Shown here: piece after piece, positions 6,112-13,399 of the stretch | Position numbering within the stretch: position 1 is the first letter of the stretch | Layout of the letters: the number at the start of each line of letters is the position of its first letter | Assembly: GCA_900762005.1 (NCBI GenBank) | Contig: CAAFEV010000009.1 | Location: forward strand, 1-19,414 | Source: an uncultured Oscillospiraceae bacterium | GTDB lineage: Bacteria; Bacillota; Clostridia; Oscillospirales; Oscillospiraceae | Direction: 5' to 3' | DNA: 19,414 nucleotides | The notes under the pieces: model-generated | The model's database searches: none | What the model saw: the letters and a program-made list of their open reading frames with translations, nothing else | Told to the model about the DNA's origin: nothing | Position numbers and translations under genes: made by a program

Positions 6112-8160
6112 TTATTCGCGGGACTTTCCGCCGCTGACAATTGTATAATAGGCGTTCGAGGTCAGGCGGTAGACCAGTGTATAGAGCAGCGCGAACACCA
6201 GATAACAGCCGATTGTGACAAAAATCAGAAGCTTTAGATTGGTTAAGCCGAAGAGCTGCAAAATTTTCCAGACCAGCGGAAAGGCAAAGGCGAGGTGCAT
6301 TCCCGCGGGAATGAGCGGCAGGAAAAAGACCGTTAAAATCTGCGAATTGACGCTCTTTCGGATTTCCCTTGTGCTCATGCCGACACGTCGCATGATGTCA
6401 AAGCGCTGCCGGTCCTCGTAGCCCTCGGAAATCTGCTTGTAATATAAAATCAAAACGGTTGCCAGCACAAAGGCAAGGCTGAGGATGATGCCGATGAAGA
6501 ACAGTCCGCCGTAGGTGGAGAAGAAATCGTCACGTTCGTTTTCACGGCTGTAGGTGGAATACTCCGCGATATTCCTGCCCGCACTGTCTTCCTCCCACGC
6601 CATATCATGCAGTGTCCGCTCGAGGGCATTGTACGCGCTCTTTTCCGTGTCGGCATCACCCGCGATGTCGGCAGCGAAGCACCACGAAACGACCAGCGGG
6701 CTGATGACATCCTTTTCCCGGTTTTCCATCAGCGGAGCAACCAGAGTTTCAAAATTCGGAACCACCAGATAATAAATCGGCACGAACTCCATGGCGGATT
6801 TGCTGTCCGGAAAAAAGTCGGTCAGAACCCGCTTGATGGTCAACGACTGCAAGCCGGCAAGAGAAATCGTTTGCTGTTCGTAGGGTTCCTTGGTGGCATA
6901 GAGCAGGGCTTCGCCGTCGGCAAGCGTCTCATCCGTGCCCATAATGCGGTTGTAATCCTCCAAAGGGATGACGCAGGCACCGCGGATATTTGAATAGTCG
7001 GCAAGCATCATGGTTTCGCTGATATATCTGCCCTCTGCATTAATCGTATTGCCGCTCAAAATGCCGAAGGCAGACAGCTTGCGGTAGTTCAGGGAGCGTT
7101 CGACATCGTAAGGCTGCAGTCCTTCTTCAAAAGCGGAGTTGTATTCCTCTGCTTTCTGCGCGGTGAAGGGATCGTAGAGCGCGTTAATATTAACGCTGAG
7201 GTCATAGGGATAACGCTCCTGCAGGCTGTCCTCCTCGCCGACATAAAGACTCATGGACGAGGAAATCATCACGAGCACCATGGTACACAGAATGCAGATG
7301 GACGCCAAGCCCGCGCCGTTGCGCTTCATGCGGTAGACCATGGAGGAGATGGAGACAAACCGTTTGGGATTGTAGTAAAAGCTCTTCTTTTTTTGCAGCA
7401 GACGGCAAAGAGCGACCGAGCCGGAAATCATCAGCAGATAGGTCGCGACAATGACCATGATAACCGCAACAAAAAACCAGATAATCGCTTTGAGCGGGGA
7501 TTCGAGGGAGACAGACAGATAGTACGCAACACCCAGCAGAACGATACCGAGAAGCGCAAGCACCCAGTTTGCCTTTGGTGCTTTTTCGCCAAAGCTCTCG
7601 CTGTGCAGGAGTTCAATCGGCTTCGAGCGGTAGACCTGCCAGAGCGCGTTGAGCAACAGAAGAAAGAAAATCGCGCCGAAAATCACCGCCGCGTTCCACA
7701 GCGGCTCCCAAGAGAAGAAATAGGAATAGCTTGCTTTTTCCTTGAGCACCTTGAGCAAGCCGAGCTCCGCCAGCTTGGAAAGCGCAAGTCCGCTCGCCAG
7801 ACCCGTGAGCAGGGAGGAGACGCAGACCATCAGGTTCTCGTAGAGAATGACCCGCGCCAGATTTTTCTTGCCCATGCCGAGAATGTTATACAGACCGAAT
7901 TCCTTTTTGCGGCGGCGCATCAGAAAGGAGTTCGTGTAAAACAGAAAAATCAGAGAAAAGCCCGCCAAGACAAACCTGCCCAAGCCCAGAATACTCTTCA
8001 GATTACCGCCGCCGCCCATTTGGTCCAGCAGCGGGTTGACGGAGAGATAGTTCAGAATTGTAAACATGGTGACCATGCAGACGCAGGTCAAAAAGAACGG
8101 GAAATAGAGCCGCTTATTTTTGAAAATGCCCTCCTTCGCCAGACGGAAATAGAGCCTCAT
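6112..8160 (-). CDS. BceB-like ABC transporter permease (FtsX family)
   Basis: A 682-residue permease with the Bce-type layout: ten predicted membrane helices and one large extracellular domain. Helices lie at about 18-39, 58-80, 105-128, 153-173, 198-216, 225-249 and 284-304, then a domain of about 240 residues (305-545), then 553-574, 607-630 and 643-665. RRRKKEFGLYNILGMGKKNL (82-101) is the FtsX coupling region that meets the ATPase. Family role: BceAB-type transporters free lipid-II-cycle intermediates from peptide antibiotics (bacitracin, lantibiotics, defensins) and form the sensor with a BceS-type kinase. The ATG overlaps the stop of the ATPase gene (ATGA). It is the last gene of the module and is followed by the bidirectional terminator. 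The peptide recognised cannot be deduced; the extracellular domain is the variable part. Confidence 0.93.
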   Translation of the reverse strand: MRLYFRLAKEGIFKNKRLYFPFFLTCVCMVTMFTILNYLSVNPLLDQMGGGGNLKSILGLGRFVLAGFSLIFLFYTNSFLMRRRKKEFGLYNILGMGKKNLARVILYENLMVCVSSLLTGLASGLALSKLAELGLLKVLKEKASYSYFFSWEPLWNAAVIFGAIFFLLLLNALWQVYRSKPIELLHSESFGEKAPKANWVLALLGIVLLGVAYYLSVSLESPLKAIIWFFVAVIMVIVATYLLMISGSVALCRLLQKKKSFYYNPKRFVSISSMVYRMKRNGAGLASICILCTMVLVMISSSMSLYVGEEDSLQERYPYDLSVNINALYDPFTAQKAEEYNSAFEEGLQPYDVERSLNYRKLSAFGILSGNTINAEGRYISETMMLADYSNIRGACVIPLEDYNRIMGTDETLADGEALLYATKEPYEQQTISLAGLQSLTIKRVLTDFFPDSKSAMEFVPIYYLVVPNFETLVAPLMENREKDVISPLVVSWCFAADIAGDADTEKSAYNALERTLHDMAWEEDSAGRNIAEYSTYSRENERDDFFSTYGGLFFIGIILSLAFVLATVLILYYKQISEGYEDRQRFDIMRRVGMSTREIRKSVNSQILTVFFLPLIPAGMHLAFAFPLVWKILQLFGLTNLKLLIFVTIGCYLVFALLYTLVYRLTSNAYYTIVSGGKSRE

Positions 8161-8921
8161 TTTTGCTCACCGCCTGTCGCAAGCACCGTGAGCGTATCCG
8201 AAATTTTGCGGTAAAGCTGCTCGTCGCTGCAATCGCCGCGATAGATCTGATGGAACACCTCGCCATCCTTGATGAACAGCACTCTGCCTGCACGGCTTGC
8301 CGCAGCGACGGAATGCGTCACCATCAGCACGGTCTGTCCGTCGGCATTGACGGCGGCAAACAGCCGCATCAGCTCGTCAGACGCCTTGGAGTCCAGTGCT
8401 CCGGTCGGCTCGTCGGCAAGTAAAATGCGCGGCTCGGAAATCAGGGCGCGTGCCACGGCGACACGCTGCTTCTGTCCGCCGGATATCTCATAGGGATACT
8501 TTTTCAGCAGCTCGTTGATGCCCAGCTTTTCGGCAAGCGGCACAAGGCGTTCGTGCATTTTTGCGTAGGACATCCCCGCCAGCACGAGCGGCAGATAGAT
8601 ATTATCCTCGACGCTGAAGGTATCGAGCAGGTTGAAATCCTGAAAGACAAAGCCCAAACGGTCGCGGCGGAAGGCGGCAAGCTCCGACTCCCTGCGCTGT
8701 GAAAAAGGCGTGCCGTCAAGCAAAACTGTTCCGCTGGTCGGCTTATCCAGCGCGGCAAGAATGTTGAGCAGGGTCGTTTTGCCGGAGCCGGACTCGCCCA
8801 TGATGGCGACGTACTCGCCCTCCTCGACCGTGAAGCTGACGCTGTGCAACGCCTCGACGCGGTTTCCGCCGAAGCGTGTGGTGTAGATTTTCTGAAGTCC
8901 CTCGACCTCTAACAAAGCCAT
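8157..8921 (-). CDS. BceA-like ABC transporter ATP-binding protein
   Basis: A 254-residue ATPase of the MacB/LolD/BceA group. Walker A GESGSGKTT (42-50), Q-loop VFQDFNLLD (92-100, Q94), signature ISGGQKQRVAVARAL (146-160), Walker B ILLADEPTGALD (166-177), switch histidine H203. It powers the BceB-like permease encoded downstream with a 4-bp overlap. GGAG precedes the ATG by 9 nt. Unlike the other junctions in this module, it is separated from the upstream kinase gene by 136 bp carrying a promoter and a predicted response-regulator box, so bceAB can be induced separately from the sensor genes, as in Bacillus. All ATPase motifs are intact. Confidence 0.95.
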   Translation of the reverse strand: MALLEVEGLQKIYTTRFGGNRVEALHSVSFTVEEGEYVAIMGESGSGKTTLLNILAALDKPTSGTVLLDGTPFSQRRESELAAFRRDRLGFVFQDFNLLDTFSVEDNIYLPLVLAGMSYAKMHERLVPLAEKLGINELLKKYPYEISGGQKQRVAVARALISEPRILLADEPTGALDSKASDELMRLFAAVNADGQTVLMVTHSVAAASRAGRVLFIKDGEVFHQIYRGDCSDEQLYRKISDTLTVLATGGEQK

Positions 8922-8947
8922 AATTTCAGTCTCCTTTTGTTGTTCGC

Positions 8948-8964
8948 CGCGGGGTTCGCCCGCG
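8948..8964 (-). promoter_or_regulatory. GC-rich leader hairpin upstream of bceA-like gene
   Basis: In the predicted bceA leader RNA, CGCGGG (8959-8964 on the minus strand) pairs with CCCGCG (8948-8953) around a 5-nt CGAAC loop. It ends about 27 nt before the ATG and leaves the AGGAG site free; no T-run follows, so it is not a terminator. Role unknown, perhaps mRNA stability. Confidence 0.35.
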
Positions 8965-8986
8965 CCTTGCGTTGATTTCTGTTCGC

Positions 8987-9015
8987 ATTATAGCAAGCGG
9001 GAGGCTTGCTCGCCA
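8987..9015 (-). promoter_or_regulatory. Predicted BceR-dependent promoter of bceAB-like genes
   Basis: Minus strand: perfect -10 TATAAT (8987-8992) with TGC before it (extended -10), 17-bp spacer, and a poor -35 TGGCGA (9010-9015, 3 of 6). A strong -10 with a weak -35 suits an activator-dependent promoter, and an upstream BceR-type box is present at 9047-9060. The spacer itself is a perfect palindrome, GCAAGC-N5-GCTTGC (8993-9009). Predicted start near 8980, leader about 59 nt. Confidence 0.6.
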
Positions 9016-9046
9016 TTGCTTCGGCTTACAAATCCTCCCGCATTTC

Positions 9047-9060
9047 TTACAGTTTTGTCA
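9047..9060. promoter_or_regulatory. Predicted BceR-type operator (TNACA-N4-TGTAA)
   Basis: On the minus strand the sequence reads TGACA-AAAC-TGTAA, a perfect match to the inverted repeat described for BceR-like regulators. It overlaps the kinase stop codon and its centre is about 73 bp upstream of the predicted bceA start. A further TGTAA half-site lies exactly 21 bp (two helical turns) closer to the promoter at 9026-9030, in the same orientation, reminiscent of the main-plus-secondary site arrangement of Bacillus PbceA. Confidence 0.6.
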
Positions 9061-10029
9061 GTTTTTCCGTCCGAGGGTAAGCCGGACGGTGGTTCCCTTT
9101 CCGAGCGTCGAGGTAATGGTGATATCGTGCCCGAGCTTTTTGCAGATTTGCTTGCACAGGTGCAGTCCCAAGCCGGTTGCGCGCCGATAGGCTCTGCCGT
9201 TATAGCCGGTGTAGCCGCGCTCGAATATTCGCGGCAAGTCCTCCGGCGCAATGCCGATGCCGGTGTCAGAGATTATCAGGCTCGCGTTCTCGTCCGCGCG
9301 GAGACTGACCGTGCCGCGTTGGGTGTATTTCAGCGCGTTGGAAAGCACCTGCTCAATCACAAACAGCAGCCATTTTTCATCCGTTACCACGCTACAGCTA
9401 CAGGGCGTGTAGTCAAGCTGAATATGCCGCTGAATAAATTCACCGGAAAAATCGCGCAGTACCTGCCGCACAATTTCATCAAGAGCATACTCCTGCAAGA
9501 CAAAATCCGTGCTCTCAGAGTTCAGCCGCAGATAGGTCAGCACCATCTGCGCATACTGCTCAATGCGCAGCAGTTCGACATTCAGCCCTCTTGCCAAAGC
9601 GGAATCCTCCCGCTCGAGCAGCAGGCGCATGGCAGCAATCGGCGTTTTAATCTGATGCGCCCAGACGGTATAGTACTGCACAGTGTCCCTGTGGCGTTCG
9701 TTGGCGGCGGTGCGCTGGTGCGCAGCCTCCTCCCACAGCAGTCGCAGCAGCTCCTGATATGCCGCCTCGGTGTCTGTCTTCGGGCGCGGCAGCACCTGCG
9801 GCAGGAGATTTCCTTGCAGCAGGCGCAGAGCTTGCTCGCGCTGCGCCGCACGGTGCGAGCCGACAGCAAACCCGATAACCGATATAATCAGGCACAGCGC
9901 AGCCGGATAAAGCACCGCCTTGAGCGGCAGATTATACAGCCAAAACGACAGAAAAAAGACCAGAAAACAGCCGGACGCCATCAAAAGCGTTGCACGCTTC
10001 TGCGCAAGATAACAGAAAAAGTGTCTCAT
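9058..10029 (-). CDS. BceS-like intramembrane-sensing histidine kinase
   Basis: A 323-residue kinase. Two membrane helices (about 13-31 and 37-57) are joined by only a few residues, so there is almost no extracellular sensor; family knowledge says such kinases detect antibiotic through the partner BceAB transporter. The H-box is VWAHQIKTPIAAM with phospho-acceptor H125. The ATPase part has the N-box VLSNALKYT (N231), the G1 box DTGIGI (255-260), an F-box near RIFERGYTG (267-275) and the G2 box GLGLHL (286-291), all intact. Its ATG overlaps the stop of the response regulator gene by 4 bp (ATGA). Signalling partners are presumably the adjacent regulator and BceAB-like transporter. Confidence 0.94.
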   Translation of the reverse strand: MRHFFCYLAQKRATLLMASGCFLVFFLSFWLYNLPLKAVLYPAALCLIISVIGFAVGSHRAAQREQALRLLQGNLLPQVLPRPKTDTEAAYQELLRLLWEEAAHQRTAANERHRDTVQYYTVWAHQIKTPIAAMRLLLEREDSALARGLNVELLRIEQYAQMVLTYLRLNSESTDFVLQEYALDEIVRQVLRDFSGEFIQRHIQLDYTPCSCSVVTDEKWLLFVIEQVLSNALKYTQRGTVSLRADENASLIISDTGIGIAPEDLPRIFERGYTGYNGRAYRRATGLGLHLCKQICKKLGHDITITSTLGKGTTVRLTLGRKN

Positions 10030-10703
10030 TGCACCAGATACCCCACGCCGAATTTGGTCGTGATAAAGTTTGCAAGCCCGGCAGCATCAAGTTTTTTCCG
10101 CAGACGTCCGACATTGACGGTGAGTGTATTTTCATCAACGAAGCTGTCCGTATCCCAGAGCACCTGCATCAGCTTTTCGCGGCTGATGACGCGCCCCTTG
10201 CTTTCCAGCAGCGTCAATAAAATGCGGTATTCGTTCTTTGTCAGCTCGACAGTGCCACCCACAACCAAAAGGCTCTGACTGCCGGTGTCCAGCGTCGCGC
10301 CGCGATGCGTCAGCACCGGAGCAGCCGGCGCAAAGTCGTAGCAGCGGCGCAAAAGTGCCTGCACCCTTGCCAGCAGCACAGCAGAGTCAAACGGCTTGGC
10401 GATAAAGCCGTCCGCACCCAGATTCATTGCCATGACCGCGTTCATATTGTCCGAGGCAGAGGACAGAAATAAAATCGGCAGCTTGGATTGCTTGCGCAGC
10501 TCCGTGCACCAATGATAGCCGTCAAAGAACGGCAGCTTGATATCCAGCAGTATCAGATGCGGGTCAAATTCCCGCACCTCTTGCAGAATATCGCGGAAAT
10601 TCTCGGCGCAACGCGGCTGCATATCCCAGCTTTTCAGCAGCGCGGCAACGGCACTTGCAATGGCGCGGTCGTCCTCGACGATAAAAATCCGATAGCCACT
10701 CAT
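10026..10703 (-). CDS. BceR-like OmpR-family response regulator
   Basis: A 225-residue two-domain regulator. Receiver: acidic pair D11/D12, phosphorylated aspartate D54 in LILLDIKLPFFDG, switch S81 and K103 in FIAKPFD. The C-terminal winged helix (about 130-225) contains LTKNEYRILLTLL, VISREKLMQVLWD and LTVNVGRLRKKLD, typical of OmpR/PhoB DNA-binding domains and of BceR in particular. It is expected to activate the bceAB-like promoter through the TNACA-N4-TGTAA box. No such box was found at the promoter in front of the ABC-2 genes, so the sensor genes may be expressed constitutively. The start overlaps the ABC-2 permease stop (ATGA) with only a weak Shine-Dalgarno, which suggests translational coupling. 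Confidence 0.94.
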   Translation of the reverse strand: MSGYRIFIVEDDRAIASAVAALLKSWDMQPRCAENFRDILQEVREFDPHLILLDIKLPFFDGYHWCTELRKQSKLPILFLSSASDNMNAVMAMNLGADGFIAKPFDSAVLLARVQALLRRCYDFAPAAPVLTHRGATLDTGSQSLLVVGGTVELTKNEYRILLTLLESKGRVISREKLMQVLWDTDSFVDENTLTVNVGRLRKKLDAAGLANFITTKFGVGYLVQ

Positions 10704-11599
10704 GCCTTTGCGCGCTTGTGCAGGCAGTTGAGCAGGATATAAACGCCCAGCAGCACCGCAACCGTTCCGGCAACCACGGCATACATCACGCCGATGGAGA
10801 CCTTTTCACCGAAGAAATACAGATTGGCATCAACGCTGTCACGAATGCCCTTCAGAACCTCCGGCGGAAAGCCCTGCGCACTCATCTCCCGAAACGCACC
10901 CTGCATGGTGTGATTGCGCATCAGGGACGTGCCATAGGTTCCCGGGAAGAAGGAAAGCACCTTTTGCAGTGTGCCGCCGAACTGCGAAATCGGCATATAC
11001 GCGCCGCAGATAAAGCCATAGCCCGCGCTGACAATCGTGCCGACTGCCGAAATCTGACCCTCGGTTGAGAGGAAAAAGTTGATAATCGAGGACAGCGCGG
11101 TGCCGAACGTCACGAGCAGGAGAATATCCAAAAGAATCAGCAGCACATCCGTAAAGGAGAGATACCAGCCGACATTGGCGACGTAGAGCAGGCACACGCC
11201 GGCAGCCACGAAGCAGATAATCAGCGAGGCAAGGGTGGTCGCAAGGTAATAGCCCAACGCCAGCGTCGAGCGTTTCAGCGGAGAGATGAGTAAATCGCTG
11301 CGTGCGCCGTTCGCCTTGTCTTGCACCATGAGCATATTCGAGCAGAAGGACACGGTGACGCAGGATACCGCCAGCAGGGAGGACATGAGCTGCGCTCCGA
11401 CCGTTCCGTCAATCAGGCTGTCCAGATTCGGCATTCCCTCGGGCAGATTTGCGGCAAAGCTCTCACGGAACACATTGAGTAAAAATGTGACATAGAGCAC
11501 AAGCAAAATCAGCGGTGAAATCAACGCGCTGAAGAACATTCCCTTGTCCTTGAAAAAAAGCTTGCTGTTGCGCCTTGTTAAGGCAAGTAAGGTACTCAT
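10700..11599 (-). CDS. ABC-2 type transporter permease
   Basis: A 299-residue membrane protein with six predicted helices (about 22-44, 70-92, 115-138, 147-173, 181-203, 268-292), typical of DrrB/YhgE-like ABC-2 exporters. It starts with a short cytoplasmic stretch (FFKDKGMFF) and has a segment NLPEGMPNLDSLIDGTVGAQ (51-70) outside the membrane after helix 1. It pairs with the ATPase gene just upstream, which it overlaps by 4 bp; GGAGGGG gives a good ribosome site. Family members export drugs, lipids or polysaccharides, or give immunity to lantibiotics (LanE/LanG type); which applies is not shown. Its place directly ahead of the two-component genes suggests a role in the same envelope-stress response. 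Confidence 0.9.
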   Translation of the reverse strand: MSTLLALTRRNSKLFFKDKGMFFSALISPLILLVLYVTFLLNVFRESFAANLPEGMPNLDSLIDGTVGAQLMSSLLAVSCVTVSFCSNMLMVQDKANGARSDLLISPLKRSTLALGYYLATTLASLIICFVAAGVCLLYVANVGWYLSFTDVLLILLDILLLVTFGTALSSIINFFLSTEGQISAVGTIVSAGYGFICGAYMPISQFGGTLQKVLSFFPGTYGTSLMRNHTMQGAFREMSAQGFPPEVLKGIRDSVDANLYFFGEKVSIGVMYAVVAGTVAVLLGVYILLNCLHKRAKA

Positions 11600-12510
11600 T
11601 TTTCTTCCCCTCCGTGCAGTTTTTTTCCGGTTACGGCAAGGAACACATCGTCCATCTTGCCCTTGGTGATTTCAAAATCGGAGAACAGCGCGGGGTACTT
11701 TAAAATCAACTCCCGCGCCTCGGCGGTTTGATTGACGGCAACGCGGTAAGCGTCGCGTATCTTTTCCGTCGGCAGACCGAGCGCGTTGACCGCCTCCTCG
11801 CTGACATTGTAGAGCGTAATAAAGTCACCGGTGTAGGTGTTCTTCAGTTGCAGCGGGGTGCCCTCAGCGACAATTTTTCCGCTGTCGAGAATGACGACAA
11901 AATCGGCGTCCGCCGCCTCCTCCATGTAGTGCGTGGTTAAAAAGACAGTTAAGTTCTCGTCGCGGCGGAGCTGCTCAATCGCACTCCAGACTGTGCGGCG
12001 CGTCTGCGGATCCAGCCCGGTGGTCGGCTCGTCTAAAATCAGAATTTTCGGACGGTGGAGCAGTGCTCTGGCAATGTCGATGCGCCGCCGCTGACCACCG
12101 GAGAGCTTGCCCAAGGGCCGCTTCAGCAGCCCGTCCAGGTCAAGCAGGGCGGAAAGCTCCTGTACGCGCTTGTCAAACGCCTTGCCCACAATGCCGTAAA
12201 GCGCAGCGCGGCTTCTTAAATTATCCTGCACCGTCAGCGGCTTGTCGAGCACGGAATTCTGAAACACAACGCCGAGCAGCCGTTTGATTTCATCCGGCTT
12301 TCGGTCAATTTGCTCGCCGTGAATGAATACCTCACCGGTGTCGCGTCGAAGCTGTCCGCAAATTACACCGATGGTCGTGCTCTTTCCCGCACCGTTCACG
12401 CCGAGAAAGGCGAACAGCTCCCCTTCCTTAACGCAAAAGCTGATGTCCTGGACGGCGTGTACGTCACCAAAGGATTTGCTTAAGTTGCTGATTTCTATTA
12501 CATTCTCCAT
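11596..12510 (-). CDS. ABC-2 type transporter ATP-binding protein (DrrA/CcmA group)
   Basis: A 304-residue ATPase. Walker A GVNGAGKST (37-45), Q-loop Q84 in VVFQNSVLD, signature LSGGQRRRIDIARAL (136-150), Walker B ILILDEPTTGLDP (156-168), and H194 in LTTHYMEEA. The C-terminal extension (about 225-304, with EARELILKYPALFSDFEITK) is typical of DrrA-like antibiotic-export ATPases. First gene of the six-gene minus-strand module; GAGGGG lies 5 nt before the ATG, and its end overlaps the permease start by 4 bp. By analogy it powers the adjacent ABC-2 permease; substrate unknown. Confidence 0.93.
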   Translation of the reverse strand: MENVIEISNLSKSFGDVHAVQDISFCVKEGELFAFLGVNGAGKSTTIGVICGQLRRDTGEVFIHGEQIDRKPDEIKRLLGVVFQNSVLDKPLTVQDNLRSRAALYGIVGKAFDKRVQELSALLDLDGLLKRPLGKLSGGQRRRIDIARALLHRPKILILDEPTTGLDPQTRRTVWSAIEQLRRDENLTVFLTTHYMEEAADADFVVILDSGKIVAEGTPLQLKNTYTGDFITLYNVSEEAVNALGLPTEKIRDAYRVAVNQTAEARELILKYPALFSDFEITKGKMDDVFLAVTGKKLHGGEEK

Positions 12511-12552
12511 AAAAACCCCTCTTTTTCGGTTGCCCTGTCTGAATTTTCATAT

Positions 12553-12581
12553 AGTATAGCACAACAGGCAAAAATATGCAA
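12553..12581 (-). promoter_or_regulatory. Promoter of the ABC-2/two-component/Bce module
   Basis: Minus strand: -35 TTGCAT (12576-12581), 17-bp spacer, -10 TATACT (12553-12558) preceded by TTGTGC (extended -10). Predicted start near 12546, leader about 36 nt. The 12-nt string TTGTGCTATACT recurs exactly at the thioesterase promoter (15502-15513). Confidence 0.72.
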
Positions 12582-12636
12582 TAAAACGCGCCGTTATCGC
12601 AGAATAAAATTTTTTATCATTTTTCTAAATTTGTTA

Positions 12637-12665
12637 TTGACAAACGATATATTCTTTGCTACACT
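12637..12665 (+). promoter_or_regulatory. Promoter of the DUF2975-HTH-DUF4173 operon
   Basis: Consensus -35 TTGACA (12637-12642), 17-bp spacer, -10 TACACT (12660-12665) with TGC before it; an AT-rich stretch upstream (12600-12630) resembles an UP element. A 5-bp inverted repeat, TTTGT (12630-12634) and ACAAA (12640-12644), overlaps the -35 and could be an operator, perhaps for the HTH protein encoded in the operon. Confidence 0.72.
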
Positions 12666-12724
12666 GTCGCTGGGAAATCCATTTAGAAAGCAATGACACC
12701 GTTGTTTCCGCAAGGAGGTATTTA

Positions 12725-13165
12725 ATGAAAAAAGGCTCTGTGCTTCTGTGTACCGTATTTTCCGCCGCGCTTTTGCTTGCGCTGGCGGGGTTGCAGCTCT
12801 TTGCGCCGCGTATTACGGCTGCTTATGCTGATTTCCGGGCATTGAACGATACCGTTTCCACCGTAATTCTTGTCACCTTTTATCTCTGCTCGCTGCCTGC
12901 GGCAGCCGCCCTGCTGTCTCTGCTGGCACTTTTACGCGGCATTCGCTCGGAAAATGCCTTTTCCAAGCGCAGCAGTGCCCTGATGTCGGTGGTTTCGTGG
13001 TGCTGCATTGCGGTCGCCGCCGCAACGCTGTGGGCGGGCTTCTCCTACCCGCCCTTTTTTCTTGTGACGGCCGCCATGCTGTTTCTCTTCCTGATTGTAC
13101 GCATCATCCGCGGCTGCTTCGTCACCGCGACCGCGCTCAAGGAAGACAGCAGCCTGACCATTTGA
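12725..13165 (+). CDS. DUF2975 family membrane protein
   Basis: A 146-residue integral membrane protein with four predicted helices (about 5-27, 44-70, 86-106, 110-128). The loop RGIRSENAFSKRSSALMSVV (71-90) matches the DUF2975 pattern, where a short F-containing segment precedes helix 3. Start chosen at MKKGSVLL because AAGGAGG lies 6 nt upstream; a longer upstream reading lies largely in the promoter region. DUF2975 genes are commonly paired with a small Cro-type regulator, as here (compare YoaS/YozG of Bacillus). Function unknown; the pairing suggests a membrane component that may influence the regulator, which is inference. Confidence 0.88.
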   Translation: MKKGSVLLCTVFSAALLLALAGLQLFAPRITAAYADFRALNDTVSTVILVTFYLCSLPAAAALLSLLALLRGIRSENAFSKRSSALMSVVSWCCIAVAAATLWAGFSYPPFFLVTAAMLFLFLIVRIIRGCFVTATALKEDSSLTI

Positions 13166-13174
13166 GGTGCGGCA

Positions 13175-13399
13175 ATGGCAATTATTGTGAATTTAGACGT
13201 CATGATGGCGCGCCGCAAGATTTCCTCCGGCGCACTGGCGGAAAAGCTGGGCATTACCCCCGCGAATCTCTCTATTTTAAAAACCGGCAAGGCGCGTGCC
13301 ATTCGTTTTTCCACACTGGACGCAATCTGTAAGGCACTCGACTGCCAGCCGTCCGATATTTTAGAGTATTGTAAGGAGGAACAAGATGGAACAGTCTGA
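13175..13399 (+). CDS. Cro/C1-type HTH transcriptional regulator (YozG-like)
   Basis: A 74-residue single-domain DNA-binding protein. The helix-turn-helix is formed by SGALAEKLGITPANLSILKT (18-37), followed by IRFSTLDAICKALDCQPSDILEY (43-65), the classic Cro/C1 third-to-fifth-helix pattern. It is too short to carry a ligand domain. The GAGGTG ribosome site overlaps the DUF2975 stop, and its own end overlaps the DUF4173 start by 14 bp, so all three are one operon. It may act on the inverted repeat over the operon's -35 box; that is inference. Confidence 0.93.
   Translation: MAIIVNLDVMMARRKISSGALAEKLGITPANLSILKTGKARAIRFSTLDAICKALDCQPSDILEYCKEEQDGTV

Noticed and set aside
7393..8214. 273-codon plus-strand open frame opposite bceB
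   Set aside because: Arg/Gln/Glu-rich low-complexity shadow of hydrophobic codons of the permease; no plausible start context.
9016..10278. 420-codon plus-strand open frame opposite the kinase and regulator genes
   Set aside because: Antisense to genes with intact H-box, N-box and receiver motifs; composition rich in Arg/Gln and no recognisable motif.
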